Origin: Litorilinea aerophila
GTDB taxonomy: Bacteria > Chloroflexota > Anaerolineae > Caldilineales > Caldilineaceae
Direction of reading: 5' to 3'
Length of the DNA: 34,632 bases
Assembly: GCA_945897075.1 (NCBI GenBank)
Contig: CAMDEX010000032.1
Coordinates: 1 to 34,632, forward strand
A model generated the notes under the pieces. The model searched no databases. It was not told the DNA's origin and saw only the letters and a program-made list of their open reading frames with translations. Numbering within the stretch: position 1 is the first letter of the stretch; each line of letters starts with the position of its first letter. Below are positions 32,071 to 34,632 of the stretch, piece by piece. The position numbers were made by a program, and so were the translations under genes.

Positions 32071-34564
32071 GGTTTATCCGCTCTGCCCAGGCCTGGGCAT
32101 ATTGCGCTGGGGGCAGGTGGGCGGCGGCAATCGCGCGGCAGGCGTCGTACTCGGCCCGTTCGCTGGCGGGCAGGGGTGAATTGATCAGCCGCCGTAGACT
32201 GTCGGCCTCGGCGAAGAACCCTAGCGCACGCGTTAAAGCCGTTTTGTCAGTTGCGGCTGGCAAAACGGCCAGCCGGGTCAGGGCCATCGCCATCCCTTCC
32301 AGACAGAAGGCAGCCCGTCGCCGGTCGCCGATGGCACGGGCAATCGAGAGCGCTTCGTGGCTATGGCGGTAGGCGTCAACAAAATTTTCCTGCAGATAGG
32401 CAGCCACGCCCAGATCGGCCAGGACCACCGCGCGCCCGGAATGGTCGCCCATCTGCTCAAAAGCGGTGACACACTCCTGCAAAATGGCGACACCCTCGGC
32501 GTAGCGCCCCAAACGCACCAGCGCCATGCCCTGCACGTCCCGGCCGTAGGTTACGCTGAGTACATCGCCCACCCCGCGTTGTAGCTCAATTGCCTCCTGC
32601 GCCAGATCGAAACAGCGCGCATAAGCAGCCTGCCAATAGGCGGCGATGCTGGCGTATGTCAGCGAGCGAGCCGCCCCGATGGAGTCCCCCAGGCTGGCGC
32701 AGAGGGCGTGGGCGCGCTTGTGATAATCAAGCGCGCTGGCAAAGTCGCCCTGATCTTTGGCGACCAGCCCCAGACCGTTGAGCGAGAGCGCCGCATCGGA
32801 TTGATCATCTGGGCCACAGAGCGCACGGGTCTGCTGGTAGAGCCGGGTCGACTGGGCGTAGTCGCTCTGGTGCAGGGCAATGGCGGCGCGGCAACGCAAA
32901 GTCGTGCGCACAGTGGCGTCGTCCTCGCTGGCAAAGGCTAGTTGCTCGGCCTGGGTTGCAAAGGCAGAGGCCGCCGGCAGATCGCCCTGGCCCATGGCCA
33001 GACGCGTCAGCGCGATCCAGGCCGATGGTTCGGCGCTGCCGTCGGTGGACTGGGTAGAGGCGGCCGCTATCAACTTTTCCAGCCGGAGCCGCCCTTCGCT
33101 GAAGTGACCTCGGATACCCCATAGACTGTCAGCCAGCAGAACCGCCAGGCGCACCCCGCGCACGCTGCTCGACGCCAGATGCCAGTCCAGCGCGCTGCGC
33201 AGATTGTTGTGCTCGATCTCCAGCCGGTTGAGGATGCGCTCGGCCTGCGCATCGCGCACGCGGGGCAGACTTTCGCACACCAGCCGGTAGTAGATAGCCC
33301 CGTGCAGTTCGCACAGATGGTCATACGTCCCTGTCTCCACCGCTTTGGCCTGGGCATACTCCCGGATCATTTGCAACAGACTTACGCGTGGCTCGCCCAG
33401 ACTATCCGTCGTGTATTGGAGCAGACTCTTCTCGGCCAATCCCTGCAAAAGCGCCTGGCCGGTCGCCTGGTCATTGCCGCTCAGCTCGGCGGCCACGGCC
33501 AGCATACAGCCGCCGTTGGTCACCGACAGCGCCATCAGCAACCCCTGTTCTCCCAGACTGAGCAATTTGTAGCTCCAATCAATCGCACCGCGCAGCGTCT
33601 GTTGGCGGGGGGTCAGGTCGCGCTGACCGCCGGTCAGGGCCATCAACTGTTGGCGCAACTGGTCGAGAAGGGTGTCAGGCGTCTTCCACTTGACGTGGGC
33701 AGCGGCCATCTCAATCGCCAGGGGCAGCCCATCCAACCAGGCGCAGATGTGGGCGACCGCGCCAGCGTTGTGGGCGTCAATGACAAAATTGGGACGCACA
33801 GCCTGGGCGCGCTGGATAAAAAGCTCGACCGCCGGGTACATCTCCAAGAGTTCGGGCGTGGGCAGGCGGTTGACGTCGGGCACGGCCAGGGGCGGCACAG
33901 GAAACTCCTGTTCGCCGTAGAGCCGCAGGGATTCCCGGCTGCTCACCAGCGCCTTTAGCCCCGGCGCGGCCATCAGCAGATCGGCCACGACGAAAGCAGC
34001 CTCTGTCACCTGCTCGAAATTGTCCAGAATCAGCAAAAGCTGTTTGTGGCGCAGGAATTCATGCACGGTTTGGGCAAGCGAGATGCCTGTCACCTCGCGC
34101 AGGGCCAGGGCCTGGGCAATGGCGGACAGGACGAGAGCCGGATCGTTGATGGGGGCCAGGGGGACAAAACAGACGCCGTGGACAAAATCCAGGTGCAACG
34201 CCTCTCCCAGCGCCAGGCTGAGGCGGGTCTTGCCCGCGCCCGGCGGCCCAACCAGCGTCATCAGCCGCACATCGGCCCGGCGCAGACGTGCCACGCCGCT
34301 CTGCAGCTCGCGTTCTCGTCCGATCAGGGAGGTCAACGGTGCGGGGAGGTGGTAGACGGTGGCTTCTGGCACAGCGCGGGCAGAGAGGCTTTCGGCGCGT
34401 ACAATACTCTCTTTGGGCGCAGCCGCGGCCGCGGCCAGAAAGTCGGCGGAGAGACCGCGGGCAAAGGCTAGCAGCCTGTCGGTGAAAAGGGATGGAAGGG
34501 TTTTGGGCCACGGCAGGTCATGATAGAATAGAAGACCTACAAAGCCTGCCCCAAACACACACAT
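32039..34564 (-). CDS. STAND (NB-ARC) ATPase / TPR regulator, N-terminal HTH missing
   Basis: 841 residues, a paralogue of the protein at 28095-30722. It has Walker A GPPGAGKT (106-113), a Walker B LLLILDNFEQV, the sensor SRESLRLYGE, RQQTLRGAIDWSYKLL and a C-terminal TPR array. The N-terminus differs: the first 16 residues (MCVFGAGFVGLLFYHD) are unlike a DNA-binding domain and seem to come from the adjacent insertion sequence, while residues from about 17 (LPWPKTLPSLFTDRLLAFARG) correspond to the linker after an HTH. No HTH is present and no ribosome binding site precedes the ATG. It is probably a truncated, possibly non-functional regulator, though the ATPase and TPR parts are intact. Confidence 0.75.
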   Translation of the reverse strand: MCVFGAGFVGLLFYHDLPWPKTLPSLFTDRLLAFARGLSADFLAAAAAAPKESIVRAESLSARAVPEATVYHLPAPLTSLIGRERELQSGVARLRRADVRLMTLVGPPGAGKTRLSLALGEALHLDFVHGVCFVPLAPINDPALVLSAIAQALALREVTGISLAQTVHEFLRHKQLLLILDNFEQVTEAAFVVADLLMAAPGLKALVSSRESLRLYGEQEFPVPPLAVPDVNRLPTPELLEMYPAVELFIQRAQAVRPNFVIDAHNAGAVAHICAWLDGLPLAIEMAAAHVKWKTPDTLLDQLRQQLMALTGGQRDLTPRQQTLRGAIDWSYKLLSLGEQGLLMALSVTNGGCMLAVAAELSGNDQATGQALLQGLAEKSLLQYTTDSLGEPRVSLLQMIREYAQAKAVETGTYDHLCELHGAIYYRLVCESLPRVRDAQAERILNRLEIEHNNLRSALDWHLASSSVRGVRLAVLLADSLWGIRGHFSEGRLRLEKLIAAASTQSTDGSAEPSAWIALTRLAMGQGDLPAASAFATQAEQLAFASEDDATVRTTLRCRAAIALHQSDYAQSTRLYQQTRALCGPDDQSDAALSLNGLGLVAKDQGDFASALDYHKRAHALCASLGDSIGAARSLTYASIAAYWQAAYARCFDLAQEAIELQRGVGDVLSVTYGRDVQGMALVRLGRYAEGVAILQECVTAFEQMGDHSGRAVVLADLGVAAYLQENFVDAYRHSHEALSIARAIGDRRRAAFCLEGMAMALTRLAVLPAATDKTALTRALGFFAEADSLRRLINSPLPASERAEYDACRAIAAAHLPPAQYAQAWAERINPMHPPSAESV

Positions 34565-34578
34565 AGGAAGAGCAACTG

Positions 34579-34632
34579 ATGAGCCGGAAGTTCATAGACG
34601 CAGATCACGAAGCCGCCCTGGAGATGCGAGTT
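34579..34632 (+). CDS. Probable transposase, first 18 codons (runs off the window)
   Basis: The ATG at 34579 is preceded by GGAAGAG and opens MSRKFIDADHEAALEMRV to the window edge. The N-terminus resembles IS1182-type transposases from Chloroflexota, which start with a KF..ADxxxAL pattern. With only 18 residues the call is tentative. It lies 14 bases from the start of the truncated STAND gene on the opposite strand, consistent with an IS inserted there. Confidence 0.4.
   Translation, partial: MSRKFIDADHEAALEMRV

Noticed and set aside
28095..34564. STAND proteins as antiphage Avs-type defence
   Set aside because: The XRE domain and NB-ARC/TPR layout fit transcription regulators, and no nuclease or other effector domain is fused.

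Overview
This is a GC-rich bacterial chromosome segment, most like a Chloroflexota (Anaerolineae-type) genome. That assignment is an inference from gene style: a TIGR00977-type citramalate synthase, paralogous HTH/NB-ARC/TPR regulators, a DUF58-transglutaminase pair, Uma2, DUF4160/DUF2442 and PIN modules, and very many intergenic palindromes. No rRNA, tRNA, CRISPR array or phage gene was seen.

Layout. 1-5730 (minus strand): a partial unknown gene, an enolase-superfamily sugar-acid dehydratase, and a tightly coupled DUF58-transglutaminase pair. 5731-6543: a solitary PyrK-like iron-sulfur flavoprotein subunit set between two MITE-like elements. 6988-17251 (plus strand): gltD, a four-helix-bundle gene, then leuC and leuD separated by a 1.6-kb cassette of six small accessory genes, then a hypothetical protein, a YjjX-type NTPase, a methyltransferase, a phytanoyl-CoA dioxygenase-like protein and leuB. 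17493-25628: ppc, an LHPP-like HAD phosphatase, cimA, a Uma2 nuclease (minus strand) and ilvD. 25774-28119: a B12-binding radical SAM protein overlapping a PIN toxin/antitoxin pair. 28095-34564: two paralogous STAND ATPase regulators (minus strand) around a zinc alcohol dehydrogenase. The window ends in the first codons of a probable transposase gene, which seems to have cut the DNA-binding domain off the second regulator.

Metabolic theme. LeuC/LeuD and LeuB serve both leucine synthesis and, fed by CimA, the citramalate route to 2-oxobutyrate. IlvD completes valine and isoleucine precursors. PEP carboxylase makes oxaloacetate, and GltD belongs to the glutamate synthase that supplies amino groups. 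LeuA, IlvBN, IlvC and GltB are not in the window. The biosynthetic genes are scattered among accessory genes rather than forming one compact operon.

The most unusual feature is a dispersed set of intergenic inverted repeats whose arms are tandem 7- or 8-base units. The unit sequence differs from locus to locus but the architecture is the same. These elements lie beside many genes, supply stop codons or a ribosome binding site to some, bracket the four-helix-bundle gene, and in one case interrupt cimA in frame. The second notable feature is the toxin-antitoxin-like cassette splitting leuC from leuD.
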